A stretch of 64,000 nucleotides of DNA from Moniliella sp. 'wahieum'. Taxonomy: Eukaryota > Basidiomycota > Moniliellomycetes > Moniliellales > Moniliellaceae. The translations under genes and the position numbers were made by a program. The stretch's first letter is position 1, and the number at the start of each line of letters is the position of its first letter. Of the stretch, positions 42,484 to 54,894 are shown in pieces. The notes under the pieces are model-generated. The model searched no databases and had not been told where the DNA came from. It saw only the letters and a list, made by a program, of their open reading frames with translations. The stretch lies in assembly GCA_003971905.1 (NCBI GenBank), contig RSEE01000031.1:558001-622000 (forward strand), read 5' to 3'.

Positions 42484-42786
42484 TCAAGGAACCAGGGGGA
42501 TCGCCAGGATATCAGGACCCTCCGGTTCTCGCCATCCGGTCCCGTACCCTAGGAAGCGCGCGTGGACACGGATGAACGTGGTTGACATCCGAGCGAGGAA
42601 CCATTTCCACTGAGACTTAGTAGCCAACTCCTTCCAATGCGCAAACAACTTGCCCGCTGTCTTGGTGCCGTAGTATCCTCGCGTCGTCAAAACCAGGGGG
42701 AAAAAACGGCTCTTGAGTGCGTCCCTGGTACTTGGCGTTCTTGTCGCATTCTGCTTGTTCAAGCAGCTTCTTTCATAAATATGCAC
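42484..42786 (-). mobile_element. Non-LTR retrotransposon ORF remnant (copy 2)
   Basis: Same fragment as 14376-14663. One extra A near 42706 moves the N-terminal part out of the protein-like frame seen in copy 1. FFPLVLTTRGYYG and the tail are intact. Confidence 0.5.
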
Positions 42787-43526
42787 AGCCGAAGTTTACA
42801 AGACGATGCGTTTCTTCCCGGCCGGTGTGCCCCGTGGACGTCTATCATATATCACCGATCGCCTCCGAAATCGAACATCCGCCCATCACGCGTTCAATGC
42901 GTTCGCGCTCTCAGAGATGAGCCTCATCCTTGTCATCCTTCTCTTGTGCACGTATTGCAGTTCGCCACTGCATCATCCGCGCTGTGGGGCGGGTTCTGCG
43001 TTTTACATTCAAGGTTTCAACCGGACACGCTCGATGGCTTCGTCTCTTCGGCTTCGTCCAACAGTGAAACACACCCACCGTGGTGCCCTCCCTTTAACAA
43101 TGTCATTTTCAGAGCACATCCAGTCGAGTAGAGCCGAAACCATAGAGCGAGCCAGGGAAAAGGGCAGAAAACTACACAGCCAAGTGTGCGTGATTAATGG
43201 ACGATAGTTGATGCCGAGGCAGTCCCAAAGCCCTCCCTGAGCCTGAGGCCTGAGGGAAAGAGCAAACAATACTGGGCCCGAACACAAAATCCCAGAGGAA
43301 AAGTTGGACGAAAGGTTGGAGAGCGAAGAGTAACTGTCACATGTCACTAATGGCTAGTAAAACTAAAGCTTGAAGCAAATAATGCCAAGGCCTAAAGTAA
43401 GGTGTGTGAGATGCGTGACTCGTGAGGCGCAGAGAATCAGATGTTTTGAAGCGAGGGTGTGTGTCTGGGATGCATGTGATGCTCGCTTCGCCTCGTGCCG
43501 GAATCCCTATCTCCCCGCATTGCATA

Positions 43527-43575
43527 TTGAACGTTGAACGTTGAACATTGATCGGTGAGCGGTGAACGTTGAACA
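43527..43575. repeat. Heptad array TTGAACG-type, 7 units (copy 2)
   Basis: Identical to 15421-15469. Confidence 0.9.
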
Positions 43576-43651
43576 GCAAACAGTGACTCTCCCTTTAGTA
43601 CATGCCGCAACACATATGCCCTCCATTTGTATGGCTCCAGTATAATCATGC

Positions 43652-43679
43652 AGGCCTTAGGCCTTAGGTCTTAGGCCTT
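43652..43679. repeat. Heptad array AGGCCTT x4 (copy 2)
   Basis: Identical to 15546-15573. Confidence 0.9.
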
Positions 43680-43746
43680 ATTATATGACCTAAGGCTTAG
43701 ACCAGAACCACCACCACCACAGCGATTACATTGCTCTACACTTCCA

Positions 43747-43936
43747 GAGGGTTTCCCCCCAAATCCTTGGGTTCCTCCGGTCTTACATCCTGATTTTCTG
43801 GCGATTCCCCTTGTTCCCTAAAGGGGGTTAGTGCTAACGCGCAACATACACGCCGGATGAACGGGTCCGTTGAGGCGCAGCGTTCCTTTGTCCCCAGCCT
43901 CAAGCTCTGTCAATGATGTGGTTACAATATAGGAGT
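43747..43936 (+). mobile_element. Second retrotransposon tail, opposite orientation (copy 2)
   Basis: Counterpart of 15641-15830. HPDFLAIPLVP-stop at 43819-43821. Confidence 0.5.
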
Positions 43937-44298
43937 TAATGGACGCGATAGAGGAGTTTTTTAGCACGCACTTAATATGGTACACCTGCTCTTTTCACAA
44001 GCTTCAAGCTTCAATAAGCTTTAGGCCTCAGGCTGCCTGAGGGTTATAGCCTCAAGTTCAAACCGCCACTCGTACTCATGCACTCATGCTTCATGAGCAT
44101 GCGGGTCCACCTCGTCACGACACGAATGCCTCAGGTTCGTTCATACATCTAGCATTTGGGCTTTCGTTGGATTCCATGCCTGATTGTCTAGCTGGCTTGC
44201 ATCGCAGCCCCGCATATGGCCATGGCGATTGGCTAACTTGTTGATCATCTAGCCATTCTGGTATACTATCCTTCCTTAAATCACTAGTCACTATAGAG

Positions 44299-44865
44299 TT
44301 GTCACTATTATTACGCGGTACACATAGTTACTACATCCAGGTTAGTCTCTTAAAGCTTAACGCCAGAAAAAGGGATGCACCTCTGAGTCTGGGGCTCCGT
44401 CAAAGTTATTTGATGGGGTTCAAGTGCCTTCGTTTTCATGTCCGTTGTGGTCATACGCATACAGTTGTGTTCGATCGACGTTTTTCGTACCCATATATAC
44501 ATACCCGCTCCGCCCGGCAAAGTACCCATCCATACATGAGAAGGGACATTATTGACCGAACAGATCAACTTTTCAGCAGTACTTACACTTGGCCCGCCCT
44601 GGGCCTGAGAGAGGTTGATGGCCACACCGTGTACCACCTCCCAGCCTGGATGATTGTCACCTTGGGGGTATTTGCAGCGATATTATCTCTTGGTAAGCCT
44701 GTCACTCCCCATAGTAGTAGGGCCGGAACGAGGGCGTGTGCGCAATATGTTGGCCGAGAAGTCTTATCTCCTTGCCTGTTTGAAGAAGGGTCGCAATGTC
44801 ACATGTCCATGTCACCAGAAGAGATGATGTTCGAGAGGTTTATCATTAACGCGGTTCTCTTATAA
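44299..44865 (+). other. Unclassified open frame in gene-poor block (copy 2)
   Basis: 188 codons. The first two thirds match copy 1; the end differs after the indel near 44706. Status unknown. Confidence 0.2.
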
Positions 44866-47450
44866 GAGGCACCGACTCAGGCAAATCAGTGTAGCAATAC
44901 ATACTGATACCAGCCGGGGCACGTTCTCTCGAAAGCTGCCGCTGTTGGACTCAAAAAAAGGGGACAACAGTTTATTCATGACAGGCTGGGCAACAGAATC
45001 GAGTGAAGCGCGTGCGCGTGTGGTTGTACTTCTTCCATGCGGGAGAAGTATTATATATTAGCGAGCGCTGACAAGGGGATGGAACCAACCAGGGCCGAAG
45101 TGGCCCAGGACACCACATGGACAAAAGCCGAGATGTGCTGCTGCTGCCCTTCAGAGGCGGGACCGACGACGCGATATGTCGGCGGAGCGTCCAAGGATTG
45201 TGGTCCTATAAAACGGTAACTCCGTATATAATACACCAAAAATATTATCGTCTTGGTAAACGAAGCGCTGGCCAAATCGTGCGGGCTCGATAAGGCGCAG
45301 CAGTGAGACGGTGGTGCCACCGGAGAGGCAAGAGCCAAAACACGGACCGAGTAGATATAACAGAGCGGGGCAAAACGCTGATCTGCGTCCTGCTGCAGCG
45401 CGTGGGAGTGATCCAGCACATTCGCAACGATCAATGGGGGATTTTTCAACATCCGACACGGTTGAAGACGTTGAAGAGTCTGTATGTTTCAGGTGCTCAT
45501 TCTGTAGGTCAGCACTTTCATCACTTCAGTGGTGGGCAAAAATATAGAGTGCGTGTCACGGGCGAAGACGGGCTAGCAAGCCCGCCAGCGCTGTTATCCA
45601 ATTCTACGTATATCCGTGCGGCATCTCAGTATAGTCGCCTCTCTTTCCCATGTGAATTGGTAGCCACCGCGTGGCCACCCAATTGCCAGTACCATTGGCG
45701 TCTCCCCCTACTCTCCTCGCCAATTTGAACAACCCAGTACGAGCAACTTCTTAGTTGCTCCTCCGATTCCCGTCCTCGTCCTACAGCTCCGTCTTCAGCT
45801 CTCCATCCCTCAGACAAAACCTAGTTCCCGTGGGCCTCCCAGGTGCCACGTCGTTGCCGGCTGTTTCATTAAGTGAGAGGTGAGGTCTTACTGATGGTTT
45901 TACAGGTCAAGCAGGGTGCTGGCGACAAGGCTAGGCCGCTTGGCGGATGTGCTCTCGCTGCCGTTCACAATACCACGGTGGTATATATTTGTCGGTGCCG
46001 ATGGACATAATATAGGACGAGCAGGGGTAGTAGTGGTAAAGCACAGAACAGAAGGATGGTCTGTTTTGATGCGTTGATTGGAGACGGGGACACATCACCC
46101 ACTCACAACCTTCCATATAGTCCCATGTCTCCCGCGCCCTCGGACATCTCTATCCCTACTTCGCCCATCCCCAACGCCCCCCCGCCTATGTCCGCCAGTT
46201 CACACACCGAACACCTTCGTCACACGGGCGTCTCGACTTCTATATATCTGGAGGATGCCTTGCATAATAGGTCGGCGTAGGACCCTTCACCCAACCCCCG
46301 GTGGCTACAGCCTCCCATGCGGGCTTCCTCCCACAGCCACGACTTGTCTGGGTGGGCGCGTGAGGTGGTCCTTTCCATTCCCTATATCTTTGCCCCAGTT
46401 GGCTCTCGGCGGCGATCGACACAAACACCCTTATATAACCGCGAATACTATTCAGGCTCTCATTCTGTATATCCTCTCGTTCCCACAACTCTATGACACA
46501 CTATCACCGGCAAAAGAAGAGATCCGTAGGCACTTCTCGGTGAGACCTGGGTGTATACCTCTGCAGAAGTCTGCCCTTCTCGGGGAGGCCCCTCCCTGAT
46601 ACCCCTACCCCTGCTTTCACGTGCACCGTCGCTACCTGCTGCCCACTAAGAATGGAGGCAAGCCCTGCGGACGCCCCGCCTACACCGGCAGCAGTACAAC
46701 CTTACCCCCCAGAGAGTTCGCTGATGCATGCAGTACTTCCCCTATACCGGGCAAATAATGACGCCTCCGTTATAGCAGAGCCCGACATTTACCCTCCACA
46801 CCGTCTGCCTCTTAGCGCCCTCTCACCAGGAGAGCACGTCCTCCGCGGATGCTGCCAGCTCCCCAGCAGTCTCACATTCCCGTCACTTTCCCACCCCCCC
46901 CCTAACCGCACTTTTGAGGACCTCACATTTCCTGCCGCTACCTCCCACAAGTCTCGTCGCCCAACTCGGGTGTTCACGTTCCCCTCCTATCCCCAATGAA
47001 ACCGCTTTGGCGTCTTTGGAAACTAGTGCCCCGGTGTCTCTCCTTCATCATTCCTCCTCCTATTACGATCAAAGTACAAAATTGCTTCGTCCTTTTGATG
47101 CACCGCAAGCCCGCTGATCCAAACAATCGAGCCACTCTCGATAGCAGCGATTGCCTCGTCAACGCCACAAGGTTAGCTTTGTGTGGACCATATGTATACC
47201 AACAGGGCCGCGAGTTTGGTTCCATACTCCCCATGGCTCTCTCATCGATCTCATCCCGCCCCTCTCGGCATTCGGCACCATAAGGCGACCGATGATAATG
47301 ATGCAGCAGGCGCACGCGCACGTGCCCCTGTGTCAGATGCCAGACAGAGCTCAAGACCGCTGGCAAAACCGGTCGGGGAGGGTGGATCATGCATCTTGGC
47401 TCGAGACAAGGCGGAAGTCTGCCGGAGAATTGAGAAGATCTGAACCTCTG

Positions 47451-47493
47451 TGAGATCTGAGCGATCTGAGATCTGAGCGATCTGAGATCTGAG
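47451..47493. repeat. Heptad array GATCTGA with GC spacers (copy 2)
   Basis: Identical to 19336-19378. Confidence 0.9.
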
Positions 47494-47874
47494 CCGGCCA
47501 AGGTTCAACGTTCAAGCTCTGATTAGATTAACGCTTAGCCTAAGCACTTAGCAGCCGGAAGGCGCTGCTTCGATTGGGGAATTGAAACATGAATGTTGCC
47601 AGCGGATATTGGCGGCACCGCATGGAGATTGAAATGGGAAACGCACGTGCGAGGCGCCGTGCACGTGACTGCGCAGCAGCGCAGCCTGGGCTGTCGTCAG
47701 TCGCTGCGAGTCGCCGACGCCCGCCAAGAGCCCGCTCACCGGTCACCCCGCCCTCGCCGCCGCCACCGCCGCCACAACCACACCACACCACCACCACCAT
47801 CGCCCGGGCCTCATCCACCCCCTCGTCGCGTGCCTCCGCTGGCAATCGCTCCTGCTCCAGCCTCCGTTGCTGGG

Positions 47875-48226
47875 ATGTCCTCCCCATCCATGCCCATTCC
47901 GTCCGGACCCTTGGGGAGGTCCGCCCCCAGCCTCGCACCCCTTGAGGCCGGTGATTCGATTCTCAGCGTCACACCCCACCTCGACGCGGCCTCCTTCCAG
48001 GACGGATGGCTGGGCGTGCCCGACACAAGTGCCTTTGTCCGCGGTGATGTGCTGGCCAAGTTGGACGAGCGCATTTATGCTGCATTTGACCTGCTCCAGG
48101 TCCGCATCCACCTGCACGCACTCGAACGCACCCCCAGTTCCCATGCTGTTTTGTACTCCGCCTCCCTCCCGCTCTGGACCCCTCCCGATCCAGAAACGCA
48201 GCTTGCTTCCCCTACCACACCGCAAG

Positions 48227-48260
<34 letters not shown>

Positions 48261-51062
48261 TCCCCACACACGCCTCCCGAGCTCGATGCCCTTTGAGTTC
48301 CGTATGACGCCCGACCTACCCCAATGTGTCCATCTGCCGTCCTCGGGTGTGCGCTACGTCCTTACGGCCGAGCTACTTGTCGCCCCAAAGCAACCATCTC
48401 AGCCGTTTTCCTGGCAGATGCGCAAGGTCGTTTCCTCCGTACCCGTGCATCTCACACGGTACATGCCTCCTGGACCGCTCTCACGCCTACTCTCACCGGC
48501 CCAGGTGCCGGCCCAGGCACAAGGCCGGCCACCCGCCTACTCTGATGAGCCCTCCCCAATTGCCGCGGGTCTTCCACCTCATTCGCCACTGCGGCAGCAG
48601 CTTCCTCCAGCGACCGGCTTGGAGCAGATTCAGCATTGGACCCCTCCCTGGGTGCTGCCGGCACAATTCATGTGCCTCCTGGATACGGTCTGGCACCCCA
48701 CGCCTGGTCCGCCCGCTATCCTACCGTCGTACATGCCCAATTGGCTCGCACCCTTTTTCGCCGCGGCGAGCCTATGCGTATCAACGTATTAATTCCTCCC
48801 CCGCCCCAGGGGTTGGCTACGGAGAAGGGCATGTCTCTCCGCTCGGTCGAAGCCCGACTAGTGCGGGTCATCACGGCGACAGAGCCACCTAAGGAGGAAG
48901 ATGCTACGGGCACTGCTCTCATTCTGTCGCAGGACCCAGGCCGGTGCCTGCCCCCCCGCTTCATTAGCAACCCATGCGTCTGGCTCAGGCTTGGCTTCTC
49001 CAGCTCATCCCGTCCTTTTGGCGAGAGAGAAACAGACAGTGTACGAGGCACAGCTCTCCTACTCGGGCAAGTTGGCCCGCTTTAATTCGTCCCGGGCCAT
49101 CGTCTTGCGTCTGGCGCTCCATTCGCCCTACAACATTGCTTGCCCCCCCGCCCCGAGTGCAGAGATTGATCGTGCTCTGTACGATGTGCGCGTTTCATCT
49201 GGCGCTCCAAACAGGGGGAATACCGCCGTTCCTGTTCCGTCCCAGCCGGGTGGCACTTGGTCCGAGACAGAAGCCGAAGCCAATGCTGCTGCCTTGGTAG
49301 ACGCAGATGTGGCACACGATCATCAGAGGGAAGGCACAGCGTGTGCAAGCATTAGCCAAGAAACCCTCTTTCACAAGGTGGAGTACGAAGTTCGGGTGCG
49401 CATTGTTCTCTCCTCCACACGATCCTACTCTCGCTCCCCCTCACCGTCCCACGAGGCCGAAGCGAGCTTCATGGACGAGACCAAGGGACATGGTTCTTCT
49501 CACGTTGGGCATTCGGCTGCGCCCAGCACGTCGGAGGCGAAATTGCCTGTTCAACCTGCTCCACCACGGTCTCCGCCCCGTGCTGCCGGTGCATCGGAAG
49601 ATCGACCACGAGATGTTCACATCCGCTTCTCGCGCAAAGTATTTGTTCTCCCCGGCATACCTCCCGAGGCAGCAATCGGACTTAACTCCGATGGTGACCC
49701 GTTGTGGACCGAAGACTTTGTCGATGCAAGTGAGCTTCATGGCGATGCTGAAGGGGCGATGACACTCGACCAACGCGAGGGGAGTGCGGCAGACCCCGGT
49801 GTTGCCCACACCCTTCACAGCGTACGTGCTGAAAAGATGCGCGCGGCCGAAGCGCTGACTGGGGGCGGAGACGATGCTGAAGCGGCCGGTTCGGGCCATG
49901 GAGGCAGTGTGTTCGAAGGGTTTGACCAGTTGGAGGAATTTGACGGGTACGAAGATAGCATCATCTACGATGAAGGTGGTGCCAGCTCCAGTGCGCCTGG
50001 ACTGGAACAACGGGCGGTTGCCACGGGAGGGGATACTCTTGTCGGCACCGGCCTTGGAACCGACCCTGCCTTGCCACCCCCGGCGATCTCGACTCCCGAT
50101 CCCCCAACTGCATGGGATGCTCCTCCTTCCGAGGAAGCCCCACCCCCTGTAGGGGCAGATGACGATCTTAATGAGTTTGAATTACGGATGGGCATGGAAA
50201 TTGGTCGTCGGATCGCTGCGATTGGGGCTGAGCGGCCGGTGCCGCAATGGACCACTGGAGACGAAGATGATGACTTGCGTCCGCCTCCAGGCGAACCACC
50301 TGAAGAGCAAGAGATTGATGCGGATGCCCATGCAGTTCTTGCTGGTGCTCGGGCAGAGAATCCCCCGCCTTCCATGCCTCTGCAGCCTCCTGCTTGGACA
50401 GCTGCGCCCGAAGACGCCCACGTCACCATCGCCCCTCAAATGGAGACTGGCGAAGATGGTGCAAGCGAGCAGGACGATTCTTCATGGGATGCCCCTCCCG
50501 CCTCAGCTCCACCTCCTGATGAGAATCACCCAGATCCCGTGGGCTTCGATTAGCAGCGGCTGCTCGCCAGATGAACTTGAACCCCACCCTGCTGGGTCAA
50601 GTTAGGACGCGATCGTCGGGTACCCGCCTACATTCCGAGCCACCTCCCAGTTTCGGGGACGCGACCGCCCCGGATGCCCCTCTTCCTCCTCCACAGGACT
50701 TTGCCTACGCCTATTCTTCCAATTCTTCAAGCCGCCGCCCTTCGGCTCATAGCGTCCACCCTGTACTTGTCCACGGCCTCCCTCGCAGCTTGCATTCATC
50801 GTCGGTCGGCATGGGAGGGCCGAGCCTTGAGACGGGGCATGCTCCACCCCCACCACCGTACCATGGGTCCCATGAGCACGATGATGAACATGGGCTGGAA
50901 GACCCCCACCATTCGACCCAACCACCTTCGTATTCGGCTGCAAGAGGGCTTGTGTCGCTTCGCAGAGCGTCGCCGGCGTCCGATTCTAGGGGAGCTACGC
51001 CGCCCCTGCCTGCCTCGGACGATCAAGAGCTGCCCACTTATGCCGAGTACGATCGACACTGA
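47875..51062 (+). CDS. PPxY-containing alpha-arrestin (ART family), copy 2
   Basis: Same gene as 19761-22937. Here the N-terminal part from the start through the first arrestin half (about 47875-48550) is open, with poly-Gln of 10 (48229-48258). The frame breaks near 48552 and 48917, then the second half and acidic linker are open from about 48960 to 50553 (550 codons, ENHPDPVGFD-stop). The tail frame with PPPYHGS, QPPSYSAA and LPTYAEY runs to the stop at 51060. Taking whichever copy is open gives one continuous protein except around 50540, where both copies break. In-frame ATG codons upstream at 47593 would add a low-complexity extension; I prefer 47875 because MSSPSMPIPSG begins the Pro/Ser leader. 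Confidence 0.83.
48229..48258 (+). repeat. Poly-Gln (CAG) microsatellite, 10 codons (copy 2)
   Basis: One CAA plus nine CAG, two codons longer than in copy 1. Confidence 0.95.
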
Positions 51063-51286
51063 CACTACCTTTCGGATTTCCCCTTTCATCTATCCTGCAT
51101 CCTACCTAGCCTCATGTGTTCCTTTGCCGCCGGACGCTCGTTCCACTTTCTATATGCATACCATTCAAGGGTAATTCCCACCCACATTGTGCTCAGCCGG
51201 TAGCCTGCCAGTACCCAATCCCGAGGTCGTTTCGCCACCGACCATAGCGAATGCAATGCGGCATAGAGCCCGGGGTCCAAAAGGAC

Positions 51287-52365
51287 TTAGGGAAGCGAAG
51301 GGAAAAGTTGTTGGAGCAGCAAGATGGTGTCCTCGGGGCAAGTGACTGAGTGACCTTGAGTCCGCTCGTCCTCGAAGATCTCATGGTCGTTACCACCCTA
51401 ATTGGAGAAGAAAGACAGGTTAGAGGATGTTGTGCGTACATCGTGGAACGGGGTACGGGGGAGAAGGGACGTACAGCATAGGTTTTGTCACCAAAGAAGT
51501 GGATCTCGTCCCAATCCCAGCGTGGTGCACCGGCGGCGGCCGCCACAGCCGCAGCCTCGGCCTTGGCGTCCGCAACGAGCTCTGTGGTGGCCTCCTCGGA
51601 CTTCTCTAGCGCTTGGATTTGGGCATACTCTTCCTCCAGACGCTGGAGGGCGTAACGCTTGTCCCACCCGTCGGGGAACACATCAAAGCTGATCTGCCCG
51701 CCAATGGCGAAGCGCAGCCCAAAGTCCTTAAACTGGGTTTGAAGCGCCTTGACAAACTGAGCACGGATCTGGTGTATCTTGTCGTACGCCTCAAAGTCGT
51801 GACGCTCTTGCACAGACGCATTACGCCCAATGGGACTAATGTTGACCATGCCCTTGCGGAACTCGACAAACGTGCCACGCATCACGGGCAGGTCCAGTTC
51901 AGAGATGTACCGCAGCACAAACTTGACCAACTGCTTGTACCGATCCTCCCCGAGCCAGGAGATGAAGCTAACCGGCGCGAACTGGGTGGTGGGGCGGGTC
52001 GGCGCGGGGGTGGTAGAACGTACTGGCGTAGCCGCCGCTGGACCGACACTGTCCTCGTCCGGCCCAAGAGGCAGTACAGTGCGGGGTGGTGCCGCCCATG
52101 CCGTCAATCCATTCTCGGCAAACCCATAGTCAAACACTTCCTCCATCTTGGGGCCACCAGGCACCTCGAGCTGCTCCCGAATCTTGTTCATGTCGCTTCC
52201 GCCGACAAAGCCCACGTGGCTGCCGGTGGTATTGCGGAGACGCTGAAGCTCGGTGAGCATGTCAGGCTTGATGCCCTGGCGCGCAAGCGTGAGCGTGCCA
52301 TCCACATCGAAGAGGACGATGCGGCGAGTGTGGCGACGGGCCTGCAGGTCAGAAGGGGCCGACAT
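51287..52365 (-). CDS. SEC53: Phosphomannomutase (SEC53/PMM), copy 2, intact
   Basis: Two exons (51475-52365 and 51287-51397), 333 aa, fully open. Converts mannose-6-phosphate to mannose-1-phosphate in the cytosol. In order: nucleophile motif DVDGTLT near residue 20, [78 protein letters not shown], then [20 protein letters not shown]. Typical PMM is about 245-255 aa. The excess sits in two places: about 40 residues ([20 protein letters not shown] and on) between FAENGLTA and FISWLGE, and about 45 residues of coiled-coil-like and Ala-rich sequence before [11 protein letters not shown]. Catalytic motifs are unchanged. Intron 51398-51474. Confidence 0.96.
51398..51474 (-). other. SEC53 intron, copy 2 (77 nt)
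   Basis: GTACGT...AATTAG, phase 0, joining DKTYA to GGNDHE. Confidence 0.88.
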
Positions 52366-53670
52366 AGGAAGAGACGGGAGGGGAGGGGAGGGGATGGAAA
52401 GATGAAGGAAGCAAGTGCGGGACGCTGCTCCAGACAGCCCACCTCATTAAAACGCAAAGATGGCTCCAATGCCAGTCGACTGGCCACGTGTACGCCCTCC
52501 ACGTCGCCCTTCCATGTTGGTCACTCTAATCACTGTCCCGTGAACGCGTGAACATTGCAAAGTGCCACGTCAAGCAAGGCATCATGCATTGTTGATTGTT
52601 TTCGGTGATCGATCCGCGATCGTCCCCCCCAGTTTCCCCTTTCTGGGCCAAGGCAACCTCGGATACCTACTTGGAGGGGTTGGTTGGACGATGTTGAACA
52701 GCTTCAACATTGAGGGGTGCCAAAAGCACATTGGACGACCGAACCTGAAAAAAGAGGGACGCGAGGGGTGCGGGGCAGTATAGCCGCGCACGATAATAAA
52801 TGGTCGAAAATTAAGTGTCTGTCTTAGCTTGAGGGAAGAGAGGGTTCTGATACTTAGAGCTGATGTGCTGATGCTTGAAGCTTGAAGCTCTTGAAGGGAG
52901 AGGCATATGCCTAAAACGGAGAGATGCGCGACGTCGTGCCTCCAGACCTTTCTGATCCTGTGGCTCAGTGGAGATAGGGCCAGGGAGCTGATTCCAGCTA
53001 GGTAATACTGCCCGAGTGTCTTCACGGAGACTGTTGGTAGAGAAATGGATATTGAACCTACTACAATTCCCATCTGACTATGAGTCCGCCTCTGAGTCAG
53101 GGCCAGTAGATGTAGAAAAAAAGAAAAATATCAGACTGGGGGTAAGTAAACGATAAGGACTCCCACGATAAGGATGGATACAGGGTCATCACAGGGAAGA
53201 CAAGGCTATAGCCGCCTTCCCCCACCGTACCATGGATGACCGAGGCAAGGAAAAGGGAAAGGTCTGAAGGGATAAAATGGGAGAGGGGGTGAAAGGGGGC
53301 GGAGGTGGAGGCATGGGGCCGACGGAAGAAGAGATCGTAGTAGGGGAGCAGGTCACGTGGAAATAAGGTATCAGACGATTGTGGCAGCCCCATGCCAAGT
53401 GAGGGCAACTTGTTTCCCTGTCGCTAGAGGGGAGAGGGTGGGAAGGGTGGAGGGATAGTAACGAAAGGCTTGCCCATGAACCCTCCCGAGTCACGGACCA
53501 GAAATGATTGGAGGGAACCGAAGATGAGAACAGGAGGGCCGGATGGATCAAGCACCTGAATAGCCGGAGGAGACATGGTGGGCACCTTGCTTACCGTGCT
53601 GGGCCCGACGAGAGATGGTCCCTCCGACACCGAACGCAAGCACCGGGCATAGCGCGAATAAACGGAAGGG
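52366..53670. other. Intergenic region, copy 2
   Basis: Counterpart of 24262-25567. SEC53 promoter side and membrane-protein 3' flank. It differs from copy 1 by many small indels in the G/A-rich stretch at 53280-53560. Confidence 0.5.
52873..52897. repeat. Heptad array GCTTGAA x3 (copy 2)
   Basis: Matches 24765-24789. Confidence 0.8.
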
Positions 53671-54894
53671 CTATGCCGTAGCCTGGCTGGCCTTTTGAGC
53701 TGCACGACGGTGGGCAAACTTGTGGTGGGTACGGCCCTGGATCGGAAGGCGGGCGCTAGGGAAAGCGGCGGTATTGGTGCTTGGCTCGAGCTTTTTCCAA
53801 TCAGCCTCAACAGCGGCTGCTGCGCCAGAGGCATCGGTTGGACTTGACGAAGCAGGAATGTCGGTGGGCAGGTGGAGGAGAGCGCGCTTGGAGTTGCTTG
53901 TACTGCCCGACCCCGAACCGGAAGAAGAAGAGGAAGACTTGTGGGAGGCAGGGATGCCAACCGCGAGTCCAATGATCAGAGCGACCAACAAAACAAGCGT
54001 GAGGTAGACCCCGATCCGCATCTTACGGTTGGCCCGTTTCTGGGAGGAAACGAACTCCTTACTCTGTTGAGTTAAAGGATCAGCTTGGTTCTGGGCGTGA
54101 CGCTGGGCAATGGAGAAACGTTTCCAAAACGCTGCGCCGGAACCATCCACGTCCCATTCATTTCCCTCACCGCCTCCACCCAGGAAGGGGTCCTTGCTGC
54201 CCGGACCCGATTTCTCCGTCGCCATGGTAGGTGTATCTCCAATTCCAGGCGCCAAGCGGACAGCAGGTGGGGGACCCAAGAGCCAGGCCATGCTCTTGCG
54301 CAGCGCCGAAGGCTTGCGCTGCAGCCCGCCTGCACCACCGCTGTGTGGGTGGCCCATCTGGCTCATCCGATTCCCGCCCGTGAGGGCCACAACGCTACGA
54401 CGGAAAAGGGAGGGCTTCTTGGAATGCCGCTGCTGTTGGCGCGGAGCATCAGAGAAGCTGGTGGGGGCTTGGAACTGCTGGGCATACGCCGAGGGGGAGG
54501 TGGCCCCATGTGCGCCCATCGCAGCCGACGGCATCGCCGGCTCGTGTGAAGGTGCCTTGGGCACACGGGCTGCAGTGGCGGCGGCCCTTGCGGCCTGGAG
54601 CGCCGGATGGGTCGCTTGGCGAGCAGGTTCCGGCACAGCCGGCTCGTCGGAAAAGGGGTCGTGGTCCACGGGGGGCTTCTCGAGACTCAGATTGTGGTAC
54701 AGTTCATCGCGGCGGACAGAGGGAGAGCGAGCGGCCATAGTTGGAGGGCAGGGTGGGGGAAGGGAAGAGAACGAGCGGTTGACCCCAGAGAACGGTGGAG
54801 AGGAATGGAGAGAGGGAGGTGACGGTGGTGGTGGAGCACTCTTTGATACGGGATGGAGCGAAGCGGACAGGGAGGAGCGGTGGTTGTGTGACAT
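53671..54894 (-). CDS. Single-pass membrane protein of unknown function, copy 2, intact
   Basis: 407 aa from ATG 54892-54894 (MSHNHRSSLSASL) to TAG 53671. No family recognised with certainty. Residues 1-260 are Ser/Pro/Ala-rich with basic patches (KKPSLFRRS, RKPSALRKSMAWLLG). A conserved-looking stretch WDVDGSGAAFWKRFSIAQRH precedes a juxtamembrane basic segment (SSQKRANRKMR). One transmembrane helix follows (IGVYLTLVLLVALIIGLAVGI, about residues 295-320). The remaining 90 residues start with a poly-Ser/Gly run and end RRAAQKASQATA. No signal peptide is visible, so a cytosolic N-terminus and lumenal or external C-terminus is the simplest topology. The poly-Ser linker after the helix could be O-mannosylated (inference). 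Confidence 0.8.
   Translation of the reverse strand: MSHNHRSSLSASLHPVSKSAPPPPSPPSLHSSPPFSGVNRSFSSLPPPCPPTMAARSPSVRRDELYHNLSLEKPPVDHDPFSDEPAVPEPARQATHPALQAARAAATAARVPKAPSHEPAMPSAAMGAHGATSPSAYAQQFQAPTSFSDAPRQQQRHSKKPSLFRRSVVALTGGNRMSQMGHPHSGGAGGLQRKPSALRKSMAWLLGPPPAVRLAPGIGDTPTMATEKSGPGSKDPFLGGGGEGNEWDVDGSGAAFWKRFSIAQRHAQNQADPLTQQSKEFVSSQKRANRKMRIGVYLTLVLLVALIIGLAVGIPASHKSSSSSSGSGSGSTSNSKRALLHLPTDIPASSSPTDASGAAAAVEADWKKLEPSTNTAAFPSARLPIQGRTHHKFAHRRAAQKASQATA

Larger units (their letters stand above)
41441..47874. other. Gene-poor block, copy 2
   Basis: Counterpart of 13334-19760, with the same arrays, palindromes and retrotransposon tails. Minor frames differ from copy 1 by single indels. Confidence 0.5.
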
